DNA of 64,000 nt from Streptomyces sp. NRRL F-6131 (GTDB lineage Bacteria; Actinomycetota; Actinomycetes; Streptomycetales; Streptomycetaceae): positions 108,226 through 172,225 of the forward strand of contig JOHN01000006.1 in NCBI GenBank assembly GCA_000719695.1, given 5' to 3'. The notes below the pieces were generated by a model. The model worked only from the letters and a program-made list of their open reading frames with translations, did no database searches and was not told the DNA's origin. Of the stretch, positions 26,521 to 34,274 are shown piece by piece (position 1 is the stretch's first letter; each line of letters starts with the position of its first letter). Both the position numbers and the translations under genes were made by a program.

Positions 26521-26597
26521 CGTTAGTCGCACTAACGGTTTCAATGGCACGACGGTATACCGTTAGGGCCACTAACACAACGGCTAGACTGCGGGGC
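26521..26597. promoter_or_regulatory. Two MarR-type operators in the dehalogenase/MarR divergent promoter
   Basis: Operator 1 is the perfect dyad CGTTAGT-CGC-ACTAACG at 26521-26537. Operator 2, GTTAG-GGCCA-CTAAC, is at 26562-26576, centred 40 bases away (about four helical turns). A palindrome CGGTATACCG lies between them at 26553-26562. A -10 hexamer TAGACT at 26585-26590 ends seven bases before the marR GTG, so marR is probably leaderless, and operator 2 overlaps its -35 region. Confidence 0.75.
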
Positions 26598-27137
26598 GTG
26601 AAGAACCACGACGAGCCGGCCACCGGCTCCCCCGACGCCATGGCCGACCGGGCCGCGTCACCCCGGGTCCGCGGCCTGCCCAGCCGGCTCCTGGCCGTCA
26701 ACGCCCTGCACGCCGACCGCCTGGTGAACGAGGGCCTCGCCGCGGAGGGCGCCCGCAAGTGGCACTTCGCGGCCCTCACCGCACTCGCCGAGGGCGGCCC
26801 CGCCAGCCAGTCCGAGCTCAGCCGGCGCACCGGCATCTACCGGAGCGACATGGTCGCGGTCGTCAACGAACTCGCCGAACGCGGCCTGGTCGAGCGCACC
26901 CCCGACCCGGCCGACCGGCGCCGCAACGTCATCACGGTGACCACCGGGGGACGCGCCCACCTCCGCCGGCTCGACGACATCGTCGACACCGCCCAGGAGA
27001 CCCTGCTGGCCCCGCTCGGCCCCGCCGACCGCGCCCGCCTCACCGAGCTGCTGACCCGCCTCCTGGACCACCACGAACAGGGCACCGCCGCACCGCACGA
27101 CGGACCGCACGAAGGGCCGCACGACCGGACCGGGTGA
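26598..27137 (+). CDS. MarR-family transcriptional repressor
   Basis: A 179-residue MarR protein. The winged helix spans ALTALAEGGPASQSELSRRT, then VAVVNELAERGLVERTPDPADRRRNVITVT, which is the DNA-recognition helix and the wing with the DRR motif. Helices at both ends form the dimer. GTG 26598 is chosen because the -10 TAGACT lies just upstream, giving a leaderless message; ATG 26640 is possible. The last 15 residues are a low-complexity tail with DGPHEGPHD. It is divergent from the dehalogenase-like gene and the two GTTAGT dyads between them are its likely targets, so it probably represses both genes. Confidence 0.9.
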   Translation: MKNHDEPATGSPDAMADRAASPRVRGLPSRLLAVNALHADRLVNEGLAAEGARKWHFAALTALAEGGPASQSELSRRTGIYRSDMVAVVNELAERGLVERTPDPADRRRNVITVTTGGRAHLRRLDDIVDTAQETLLAPLGPADRARLTELLTRLLDHHEQGTAAPHDGPHEGPHDRTG

Positions 27138-27192
27138 GCGGGCCGCCCCACCCGGCGCCCCACCCGGCGCCTCCGTTCCCCCGGCCCGCCCG

Positions 27193-28092
27193 TCAGCGGC
27201 GGATCGTCGGGGTGGACTCGCCGTAGGCCCGGAGCCGGTGGTGGGCGTGCAGCCAGCGCAGGTCGGTGCCGCAGGCCCGCAGGGCCGTACCGAGCGCGTG
27301 GCGCAGCGCCGCGTCCACGGCCGCGCGGGCCTCGGCGGCCCGGGACGCCTCCGGCCGCGCACTGTCGGCGAGGTCGGCGAGCCGGCGGGACGGGTTCCAC
27401 CCGAGGTCCACCGCGCCGCCCGGGCCCTCCGCGCGTCGGTCGCCGGTCGGCGCGCAGGGCGCCAGGGTGAGGCCGGTGGCCCCGAGGTGGGCGGCGAGCG
27501 GCAGGCCCGCGAGGGCGGCGCTGCGCCGGACCGTGTCGACCACGACCCCGGGGAGGCCGAGGTCGGTCGGGGTCCGCCCGGCCGGCCGCGCGGCGAGAAC
27601 CCCGGGCGGGACGTGCAGGCCGCCGTCCTGGTGGGCCGGGAGGCCGACCCGCAGCTCCCGGGCGGAGCCGACCGCGGTGGTCTCCAGCCCGAACGCCGGC
27701 AGGAACTCGGCGAGCGCGTTCACCATGGCCGTCCCGACCGCCTGCCGGGCGGGCCCGGCGGGCCGGCCCGGTTCGGCCGTCGCGGCGGCGCCGGTCAGCC
27801 GGGGGGACGGCAGCCAGTCGAGGGCGGCCAGGCCCGTGCACCGGTCCGCGTCGTCGACGGGCCGCGCGGGGCGGATCCGCACACCGGGCCCCTCGTCCCC
27901 GAAGGCGACCGGCAGACCGGAGAGCAGCACCGCGTCGGTGAGGCGGTCGGCCAGGGCGGGATCGACCCGCCCCCGCGGTGGCCCGGGCGGCGGAGGAGTC
28001 AACGGACGGGCCCTTCTGTCGGTTCGTTCGACGCGTTGTCGAACTCCCGTTCCCCGCCACCTGCTGCGCCAAACTCCCTGCCCACCAGGCAC
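27193..28092 (-). CDS. Hypothetical protein
   Basis: Up to 299 residues; I do not recognise a family. Codon use fits the minus strand, and the sequence from about residue 45 onwards looks like a folded soluble protein: ADRLTDAVLLSGLPVAF, AMVNALAEFLPAFGLET, LPGVVVDTVRRSAALAGLP, AAHLGATGLTLAPC. The N-terminal 40 residues are basic and proline-rich and may not be translated; a TTG near 28003 after AGAAGGG is an alternative start. There is no signal peptide, membrane helix or known active-site motif. It converges with marR and is divergent from the recombinase-like gene at 28311. It might be an enzyme, but nothing supports a specific function. Confidence 0.5.
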   Translation of the reverse strand: MPGGQGVWRSRWRGTGVRQRVERTDRRARPLTPPPPGPPRGRVDPALADRLTDAVLLSGLPVAFGDEGPGVRIRPARPVDDADRCTGLAALDWLPSPRLTGAAATAEPGRPAGPARQAVGTAMVNALAEFLPAFGLETTAVGSARELRVGLPAHQDGGLHVPPGVLAARPAGRTPTDLGLPGVVVDTVRRSAALAGLPLAAHLGATGLTLAPCAPTGDRRAEGPGGAVDLGWNPSRRLADLADSARPEASRAAEARAAVDAALRHALGTALRACGTDLRWLHAHHRLRAYGESTPTIRR

Positions 28093-28181
28093 CTTGACCC
28101 CGGCGGGCCGGGCCCGGTCCGCGCGGGGGAGGGAGGGCGGACCGCCGGTACCGGCCCGACTGCCCCGGGGTGCGGGCGCAG

Positions 28182-28207
28182 CAATAGGTAGTGCCCCCTA
28201 TTGATCC
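28182..28207 (+). promoter_or_regulatory. Bipartite box, copy 1 (ATAGGTAGT-N7-ATTGATCC)
   Basis: Sequence at 28184-28207 reads ATAGGTAGT, seven bases, ATTGATCC, and is identical in both half-elements and spacing to a second copy at 32119-32142. It is also part of a perfect dyad CAATAGG-N8-CCTATTG (28182-28203). It lies about 100 bases upstream of the recombinase-like gene. Binding by the LAL regulator encoded between the two copies is the simplest idea. Confidence 0.65.
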
Positions 28208-28310
28208 CCCTACGGTTCGGGGAGTCCGCTGGAGACCGGCCCGGCGCCGCCCTCCCCCACCCGGCGCCCCCGCCCCCACCCGTCACAGTGAGCGAAGCCA
28301 GGTGAACGGC

Positions 28311-28787
28311 ATGCACGACCTCCAGGAACCGGGACGTCCGGCGGTGCGGCGGTCCGCGATGTACCTGCGGTGCCGCCCGTACGACGCCCGGGAGGCCGAC
28401 TACGTGCGGTCCGCCATGGAGCACCTGGCCGACCGCCTCGCCCTGCCGCTCCCGGACGTGTACAGCGACCACGGGCTCAGCACCCGCGGTCCGCTGCCGG
28501 CGCTGGAGAACCTGCTGGTGGCGGCCGAGCAGCGCTGGGTGCACGTCGTACTGGTACCCGGGCCGTTCGTGTTCGGGCTCGACGACCGCGCGGCGGCGGC
28601 GACCGTCCGCCGGTTCGCCCGGGCGGGCTGCGAGGTGATCGAGGCGCCGGGCCGGGTGGTCCGGCCCACCGGGGTGCCCCGCGAGGCGCCCGCCGCCGGC
28701 CGGCTCCCGGCCGCCGACCTCGGCACGTGGCGACCGCGGCGCCCCGCGCCGGACGACGGCCCGGCGGCGGCGTACCAGGCGGTCTGA
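28311..28787 (+). CDS. Degenerate serine-recombinase-like (resolvase-fold) protein
   Basis: A 158-residue protein whose core resembles the N-terminal catalytic domain of serine resolvases and invertases: AMYLRCRPYDAREADYVR, then VYSDHGLSTRGPLPALENLL, then VHVVLVPGPFVFGLDD and VRRFARAGCEVIEAPG follow the strand-helix order of that fold, including the D-x-G-x-S/T-x-x-x-x-P-x-L pattern. The catalytic Ser of the family (R-V-S after the first strand) is missing, replaced by CRP, and there is no helix-turn-helix DNA-binding tail. It is therefore unlikely to recombine DNA. ATG 28311 is preceded by AGGTG; GTG 28302 is an alternative. The bipartite box upstream suggests regulation shared with the 59-residue ORF at 32223. 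Confidence 0.6.
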   Translation: MHDLQEPGRPAVRRSAMYLRCRPYDAREADYVRSAMEHLADRLALPLPDVYSDHGLSTRGPLPALENLLVAAEQRWVHVVLVPGPFVFGLDDRAAAATVRRFARAGCEVIEAPGRVVRPTGVPREAPAAGRLPAADLGTWRPRRPAPDDGPAAAYQAV

Positions 28788-28970
28788 GCGCCGCCGCGTG
28801 CCCGCACCCGTCCCCCTGTCGCCCAGCCCGCGCACGGGGCGGCACCCGTGGTCCCGCACCGGGCCACCCGGCCGACGCCGAGCGGTTCGGCGCGGGCATC
28901 ATAGGGGCATGCCCGCTCAGACTGGACCCGCCCGAAGCCGGGGCACCGGACGCGGCCCGGCGCGGCGCCG

Positions 28971-31900
28971 ATGAACCCGCCGTCGTCGACCGCGCCGCCG
29001 GGGGGACCGACGGCGCCCCCCTTCGTCGGACGGGTCCGTGAACTCGCCCGGCTGACCGAGGCCCTCTCCCGGCCCCCGGCCGTGCTGCTCGTCGAGGGCG
29101 AGGCCGGCAGCGGCAAGTCCCGGCTGGTCGCCGAGGCCGTCCGGGCCCTGGACGGGCCGGACCCGACGGCCGCGGCCCGTCCGGTCCTCCTCGGTCGCTG
29201 TCACCCGCTGCGCGAACCGGAGCCGTTCGGCCCGGTGGTGGACGCCCTGCGGGACGCCGCCGCCCTGCTCCCCCCGCCCGCCGACCTGCCGCCCAGCACC
29301 GGGGCGCTGCGCCTGATGCTGCCCGACCTCGCCGCCCAGCTGCCGGCCGCGCCGCCGGACGGCGGCGCGCTGCTGCCCGCGCACCGGCTGCTCGCGCAGG
29401 GCGTGCGGGCGCTGCTCGCGGCTCTCGACGACCCGGTCCTGGTGGTCGAGGACCTCCAGTGGGCCGACGACGCGACCCTCGACCTGCTGCTCCGGCTGGC
29501 CCGCGATCTGCCGCCCCGGCTCGCCCTGGTGGTGACCTACCGCCCGGAGGAGCTGCCGCCCGGTGCCCCGGCACCCGGGGCCGCCCTCCGGCCCTCGCCC
29601 GGCCGGGCCGGGGGCCGGACGGCGGGCGGCGGGCCGGTACGGCTGGATCCGCTGGACGAGCCGGCGGTCGCGGAGCTGGCGCGGGCGGTGCTCGGAGCTT
29701 CCGCGACGCCCGAGCTCGTACACGTCCTGCACGAACGGAGCCGGGGCCTGCCGCTGGCCGTCGAGGAGGATCTGCGGGTCCTGGCCGAAGGCGCCCCCGC
29801 CGCCCCCGACCGGTCCGCGCACCGGCGACCGGCCCACCACCGCTCCGCGCAGGACCGGTCGGCCCACGCCCGTCCGGCCTCCGGCGACCCGGCGGCCGAA
29901 CTCGCCGCCGCCGGGATCCCGCGCGGCCTGCGCGACGCGGTGACCGAGCGCCTCGCCCGGCTGGGCGAGCGCGCCGCCGCGGTCGTGGCGGCGGCCGCCG
30001 TGCTCGGTGCGCCCGCCGACGAGGACCTGCTGACCGCCGTCGCCGGGCTGGACACCGAGGCCGGGGCGGACGGTCTGACCGAGGCGCTGCACGCCGCCGT
30101 CCTGCGGGAGACCTCCCCCGACCGGTACGACTTCCGCCGCCCCGCGGACCGCCGGGTCGCCCACGACCGCGTTGCCGGGCCGCGCCGCCGGGTCCTGCAC
30201 CGCCGGGCCGTGGCCGCGCTGGAGACCAGGGAGCCGCGGCCGCTCGCCCGGATCGCCGAGCACACCCTGGCCATGGGTGACCGCCCGGCCTGGCAGGACC
30301 TCGCCCAGGCCGCCGCCGACCAGGCGGTCGCGCTGGGCGACCCGGGCGGCGCCCGCCGGATGCTGCGCAGTCTGCTCGACGAACCCGACCTCGACCCGCG
30401 CCGGCGCGGCCGGGCCGCCCTGGCGCTGGCCCGGCTCGCGGCCGACGACGTCGACCCGGCGGCCAGCGTGCAGGTGCTGAGCGGCATGGTCGCCGATCCC
30501 CGGCTGCCGGTCGCCGACCGCGGGGAGATCCGGCTCGCGCTCGGCTTCCTGATGGCGGTGCACAGTGGCAACCGGGCCGGCTTCGACCGGATCCGGGAGT
30601 CCCTGGAGGAGCTGGAGGAGCGCCCCGTGCGGGCGGCCCGGGCCATGGTGGCGATCGCCATGGACGAGCGCGACGGCGCCGGCCGCCGGTCCGGGGAGTG
30701 GCTGGCGCGGGCGGAGGGGCTGCTGGCCGCGCATCCGGACGAGGACGTGGCCGCCGCGGTGCGGGCCACCTCGCTGACCTTCCAGGCCCGGGACGGCGAT
30801 CCGGCGGTCTGGGACCGGTTGGACGAGCTGCCGCGCGACTCCGAGCGCCCCGAGGTGATGCGGCAGACCACCCGGGCGCTGTACAACGCCGGCGAGATCG
30901 CGATCGAGCTGGGCAACGACCGCCGGGCCGCGCACCTGCTCGCGGAGAGCCGGCGGCTGGCGCGGCTGACGGCGATCCCGTACCTGGAGTGCTACAGCCG
31001 GCTCGCGCTGATCCGGCTCGACATGCTGGCCGGGCGCTGGGACGGGGTGGAGCCGCGGTTCGCCCGGCTGGGCGCGGAGTTCGACGACCTGGCGATGGCG
31101 GGCGCCGAGCGCTCGCTGCTGTTCGGGCGGCTGGCGGCGGGTCGGGGCCGGCTGGCGCTGGCCCGGGAGGAGTTCGAGATCGCCGCCCGGTTCGGCCAGC
31201 GCGAGTCGCAGGTGACCGTCGCGCTGCGGGCGGCCGCCGGGCTCGGCGGCCTCCAGCTGCTGGAGGGCGACACCGCCGGCGCCGCCGGGACGGTCGGCCC
31301 GGCGCTGGCCACGGCGCGGCAGGCCGACGCCTGGGCGCGCACCGCCGAGCTGCTGCCGGTCGCCGTCGAGGCGCTGCTGGCGACGGACGGCGCGGCGCAG
31401 GCCCGGGCGGTCACCGAGGAGGCGGCGGACGCCCTCACCGACCGGGACGCCCCGGCCGTGTCGGCGGCCCTGGACCTCGCCCGGGGACTGCTGCTGGACG
31501 CGGACGGCGACCCGGCCGCGGCGACGGCGTTCGCCCGGGCCCGGGACCGCTGGCAGGACATCGGCCGGCCGTACGAGGCGGCGCGGGCCGACGAGCGGGT
31601 GGCCGCCGCGCTGGCCGCGCACGACCGGGCCCGGGCGGCGGAGCGGATGGCCGCGGCGGAGCGGGTCTACCTGGAGCTGGGCGCCACCACCGACACGGCC
31701 CGCTGCCGGAAGCTGCGCCGCGACCTCGACCTCGGCGGGATCGGCTCGCCGGGGCGGCGGGGCTACGGCAAGCGGCTGTCGCCGCGCGAGCGGCAGGTGG
31801 CGGAGCTGCTGGCCCAGGGGACGGGCAACCAGGACATCGCCCAGGCGCTCTTCCTGTCGCCGCGCACGGTGGAGCACCACGTGGCGAACGTGCTGCACAA

Positions 31901-32018
31901 GCTGAGCACCAGCCGGGCCGGAACGGCGCAGGCGCTGGCCCGGGCGGACGCGGAGGACGCGGCGGGCTCGATGGGCTCGACGGGCTCGACGGGTGAGGAC
32001 GACGGGGCGGCGGGCTGA
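28971..32018 (+). CDS. LAL-family regulator (AAA ATPase + LuxR HTH)
   Basis: A 1015-residue large ATP-binding LuxR regulator. The Walker A motif VEGEAGSGKSRL is near residues 42-53, Walker B is in VLVVEDLQWADDATLDLL, a helical TPR-like middle follows (about 400-930), and the C-terminal LuxR helix-turn-helix is LSPRERQVAELLAQGTGNQ followed by IAQALFLSPRTVEHHVANVL. The family (MalT, PikD, RapH) activates transcription on ligand binding. A Ser/His/Arg-rich low-complexity stretch lies at about 280-305 and the C-terminus ends in repeated GSTGST codons. ATG 28971 has no clear ribosome site. The gene is flanked by two copies of one box (28184 and 32119), so the two adjacent genes may be its regulon. 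Confidence 0.92.
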   Translation: MNPPSSTAPPGGPTAPPFVGRVRELARLTEALSRPPAVLLVEGEAGSGKSRLVAEAVRALDGPDPTAAARPVLLGRCHPLREPEPFGPVVDALRDAAALLPPPADLPPSTGALRLMLPDLAAQLPAAPPDGGALLPAHRLLAQGVRALLAALDDPVLVVEDLQWADDATLDLLLRLARDLPPRLALVVTYRPEELPPGAPAPGAALRPSPGRAGGRTAGGGPVRLDPLDEPAVAELARAVLGASATPELVHVLHERSRGLPLAVEEDLRVLAEGAPAAPDRSAHRRPAHHRSAQDRSAHARPASGDPAAELAAAGIPRGLRDAVTERLARLGERAAAVVAAAAVLGAPADEDLLTAVAGLDTEAGADGLTEALHAAVLRETSPDRYDFRRPADRRVAHDRVAGPRRRVLHRRAVAALETREPRPLARIAEHTLAMGDRPAWQDLAQAAADQAVALGDPGGARRMLRSLLDEPDLDPRRRGRAALALARLAADDVDPAASVQVLSGMVADPRLPVADRGEIRLALGFLMAVHSGNRAGFDRIRESLEELEERPVRAARAMVAIAMDERDGAGRRSGEWLARAEGLLAAHPDEDVAAAVRATSLTFQARDGDPAVWDRLDELPRDSERPEVMRQTTRALYNAGEIAIELGNDRRAAHLLAESRRLARLTAIPYLECYSRLALIRLDMLAGRWDGVEPRFARLGAEFDDLAMAGAERSLLFGRLAAGRGRLALAREEFEIAARFGQRESQVTVALRAAAGLGGLQLLEGDTAGAAGTVGPALATARQADAWARTAELLPVAVEALLATDGAAQARAVTEEAADALTDRDAPAVSAALDLARGLLLDADGDPAAATAFARARDRWQDIGRPYEAARADERVAAALAAHDRARAAERMAAAERVYLELGATTDTARCRKLRRDLDLGGIGSPGRRGYGKRLSPRERQVAELLAQGTGNQDIAQALFLSPRTVEHHVANVLHKLSTSRAGTAQALARADAEDAAGSMGSTGSTGEDDGAAG

Positions 32019-32118
32019 GGCGACCCCGGCGCGCCCGCGTCACGCCGCCGACCCGGGGCGCGAGGGCGCGAGGCCTGCGAGGGCGGCCGGCCGGTGCCCC
32101 CAGCGTTCCCGGGGGCCG

Positions 32119-32142
32119 ATAGGTAGTCACCCGCATTGATCC
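32119..32142 (+). promoter_or_regulatory. Bipartite box, copy 2 (ATAGGTAGT-N7-ATTGATCC)
   Basis: Second copy of the box at 28184, with both half-elements identical and the same seven-base spacing; the spacer bases differ. It lies 80 bases upstream of the ATG of a 59-codon ORF and about 100 bases after the LAL stop codon. Two matches of 17 fixed bases in this GC-rich DNA are not expected by chance. Confidence 0.65.
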
Positions 32143-32222
32143 GGCCGGTCCCGGCCGGTTCCCTGGTGGTCGTTGGCGAGTGAGCGGGGCAGCCGCTCCC
32201 CGACCAGGAGGGATCCCAGGAG

Positions 32223-32402
32223 ATGAGTGCACGTCACCACGCGCCGAGCGCGTCCGCAGTACCGGCGACGGACGGCCCCGTGCCGGCCGGGGGCACGGTC
32301 CGGCTCTCCCCGTCCCCCCGCAAGGCCGGGCAGCATCCGGCCGCCCTGGTCCGGCTGGCCCGGCTGAGCCGGACCGGTCCCGGAGCCCACTGGGCGCACT
32401 GA
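32223..32402 (+). CDS. Small ORF, 59 residues, possible regulated peptide
   Basis: A short frame with strong expression signals: AGGAGG at 32206-32211, a second AGGAG directly before ATG 32223, and the bipartite box 80 bases upstream. The product starts MSARHHAPSASAV, is basic (six Arg and one Lys, several His), has no Cys, no signal peptide and no membrane helix, and ends GPGAHWAH. A very strong bidirectional hairpin starts 98 bases after the stop. I know no family for it. It could be a small regulatory protein or a precursor peptide of unknown type; the Shine-Dalgarno and conserved box are what make translation likely. Confidence 0.5.
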   Translation: MSARHHAPSASAVPATDGPVPAGGTVRLSPSPRKAGQHPAALVRLARLSRTGPGAHWAH

Positions 32403-32499
32403 GCACCGGCCGGGCCCGTGTGGGCGGTGCCCCGGCCGGGAAGCGGGGGGCGAGCGGTCGGGCGGCCGGGAACGGCTGACCGCTGCCGGAAGAAGAGAG

Positions 32500-32533
32500 C
32501 AGGGCCCTGCCTGGCCGACCAGGCAGGGCCCTG
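32500..32533. terminator. Strong bidirectional terminator
   Basis: A perfect 15-base inverted repeat (CAGGGCCCTGCCTGG at 32500-32514, complement at 32519-32533) with a four-base loop sits between the rightward 59-codon ORF and the leftward secreted-protein gene, and can end both transcripts. Confidence 0.9.
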
Positions 32534-32557
32534 TGCCGTGCGGACGGACCTGCGGGG

Positions 32558-32995
32558 TCAGCAGGAGGCCGGCACGACGACGGTGGCGGTGGCCGGCGGC
32601 CAGCCCCACTGGGTGGTTTCGAGGGTGGCCTCGGCGGTCGAGCCGCACGGCAGGGTGCCGGAGATCCGGCCCACCGGGGTGGCGGACCAGCTGACGTTGA
32701 CGGTGGGCGTGGCGGCGCCCAGCTCGGCACCGCCGACGATCCTGGCGGTCAGCCGGAAGGGCACGAGCCGCGGCGTCCAGCTGACGCTGGTCGGCGTGGT
32801 CCGGCCGTGGAAGGTCACCTGGTCGCCGCTGACGATGGCGCAGATCTCGTTGACCACCACACCCCGGTAGCCGGTGACGCAGGTGCCGGGGACGCTCGGG
32901 GACGCGGCCGCGTCGGCGGCGAACGCGGTGCCCTGGACAGCACCGGCCAGGGTCAGGGCGGCGCTGGTGGCGAGGATGGCGAGGGGCCGATTCAT
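32558..32995 (-). CDS. Small secreted protein of unknown function
   Basis: A 145-residue exported protein. Residues 1-27 are a signal peptide (MNRPLAILATSAALTLAGAV with cleavage after AFA). The mature part of about 118 residues holds four Cys (GTCVTG, EICAIV, LPCGST and the C-terminal PASC), enough for two disulfides, and beta-strand-like alternating sequence ending TATVVVPASC. I do not recognise a family. ATG 32995 is preferred because a weak GGGAA lies upstream; ATG 33013 would add six residues but has no ribosome site. The upstream DNA is unusually AT-rich and has nested dyads, so strong regulation is likely. Confidence 0.75.
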   Translation of the reverse strand: MNRPLAILATSAALTLAGAVQGTAFAADAAASPSVPGTCVTGYRGVVVNEICAIVSGDQVTFHGRTTPTSVSWTPRLVPFRLTARIVGGAELGAATPTVNVSWSATPVGRISGTLPCGSTAEATLETTQWGWPPATATVVVPASC

Positions 32996-33188
32996 CGGGT
33001 GATTCCCGTTCATGGGTAGGGACGGCAGAGTGAAGCCATGTGACATTTCACGCTTCACACCTCACATAGTGCCATCGATTCAAGCGGAAGAACTACGTCC
33101 AGCCTTCTTTTTGAAGCTGCATGCTGATTTCGGCCTTCATATGGCCGATTTGCATCGGTCCGTTCACCCATAGGGCCCATCCGCTACC
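32996..33188. promoter_or_regulatory. AT-rich upstream region with two dyads
   Basis: This stretch is clearly less GC-rich than its surroundings, mainly at 33030-33150. GTGAAGC at 33030-33036 and GCTTCAC at 33052-33058 form a perfect 7-base dyad, and TCGGCC-N7-GGCCGA is at 33130-33148. It precedes the leftward secreted-protein gene and probably holds its promoter and a regulator site; no gene is present. Confidence 0.45.
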
Positions 33189-33235
33189 ACCGCGCGGCCG
33201 GCCCCGGAGGCCGCTCCCCCGACCGGCCGCGCGGT
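33189..33235 (-). terminator. Terminator of the SDR gene
   Basis: A perfect 13-base inverted repeat (ACCGCGCGGCCGG at 33189-33201, complement at 33223-33235) with a 21-base loop, ten bases after the SDR stop codon. Confidence 0.8.
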
Positions 33236-33244
33236 GCGCCCCGC

Positions 33245-34057
33245 TCAGTCGGCCGAGCGGGGCTCCATCCGCAGGCCGAAGGCCGCCGTGCCGGGATCCA
33301 GGGCGGTCACCCCGCCGTCGACCGTGAGGACCGCGCCGTTCACGTAGGCCGCGGCCGGAGAGAGCAGCCAGGCGATCGCGGCGGCCACCTCCTCCGGCTC
33401 GCCCGGCCGGCCCGCCGGGCTCAGCGCGGTCACCTCCCGGTAGGCCTCGTCGACACCGCCGGCCAGCCCCTCCTCCTCGGCGAAGCGGACCATCCGGCGG
33501 TCCGCCATCTCGGTGCGCACCCAGCTGGGGCAGACGGTGTTGGCCCGCAGGCCGCGCCGGCCGTAGTCGACGGCGAGCGAGCGGCAGAGCTGGAGCAGCG
33601 CGGCCTTCGAGGTGGCGTAGGCGGCGCTGCCGGCGCCGTTGAGCAGCGCGGAGACCGAGGCGACCGCGACCACGGCGCCGCGCGCGGCCAGCAGGTGCGG
33701 CAACGCCTCCCGCAGCAGCAGGAACGGGCCGGTGAGGTTGGTCCGCATCACCAGCTCCCAGTCCTCCAGGGTCACGTCCCCCACCGAACCGCCCCGCCCC
33801 ACCCCGGCGTTGAGCACCAGCCCGTCGAGCCGGCCGTACGCGGCGACCGCGGCCGCGACGAGCTCGCGGACGCCGTCCGGGTCCGTGGCGTCGGAGACGT
33901 GCGCCAGCGCGCCGGTCTCCCGGGCGACGCGCTCCAACGGTTCGGGCCGCCGGCCCGACACCACCACGTGGTGGCCCTCGGCGCGCAGCAGCCGGGCGGT
34001 GGCCGCACCGATGCCGGTCCCTCCGCCGGTGACGATGACAACGCGCTGGTCCGACAT
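33245..34057 (-). CDS. Short-chain dehydrogenase/reductase
   Basis: A 270-residue classical SDR. The cofactor motif TGGGTGIG is at residues 10-17, NAGVG follows the fourth strand, the catalytic Ser is in VASVSALLNG, and Tyr-Lys in YATSKAALLQL. The C-terminal INP-type segment reads WLLSPAAAYVNGAVLTVDGG, usual for FabG-like oxidoreductases; Arg after the second strand (SGRRPEP) suggests NADP(H). The substrate is unknown. ATG 34057 follows GGAGGT. It is a single-gene unit with its own terminator; two copies of TTCCGGTCCGACC lie upstream at about 34139-34164. Confidence 0.9.
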   Translation of the reverse strand: MSDQRVVIVTGGGTGIGAATARLLRAEGHHVVVSGRRPEPLERVARETGALAHVSDATDPDGVRELVAAAVAAYGRLDGLVLNAGVGRGGSVGDVTLEDWELVMRTNLTGPFLLLREALPHLLAARGAVVAVASVSALLNGAGSAAYATSKAALLQLCRSLAVDYGRRGLRANTVCPSWVRTEMADRRMVRFAEEEGLAGGVDEAYREVTALSPAGRPGEPEEVAAAIAWLLSPAAAYVNGAVLTVDGGVTALDPGTAAFGLRMEPRSAD

Positions 34058-34274
34058 TCCTGTGACCTCCGGGGTTGGTGTGGCACGAACCCTCGATCCT
34101 AGGCAGACGGACCGTCAGCTCGGTCCGCCAGGGCCGGGCTTCCGGTCCGACCTTCCGGTCCGACCTTCGGGACCGACCGGCTCCTGGTGCGGCACGGCCG
34201 TTGTCGGAGGCGGGCCGTAGATTCGGCACGACCGAGCACCAGTCGAGCGACCCGCGGACAGGACACCGAGCCCG

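Noticed and set aside
28917..31898. Long minus-strand frame opposite the LAL regulator
   Set aside because: The LAL protein has full Walker and LuxR motifs; the minus product has no motif and is Arg/Gly-rich.
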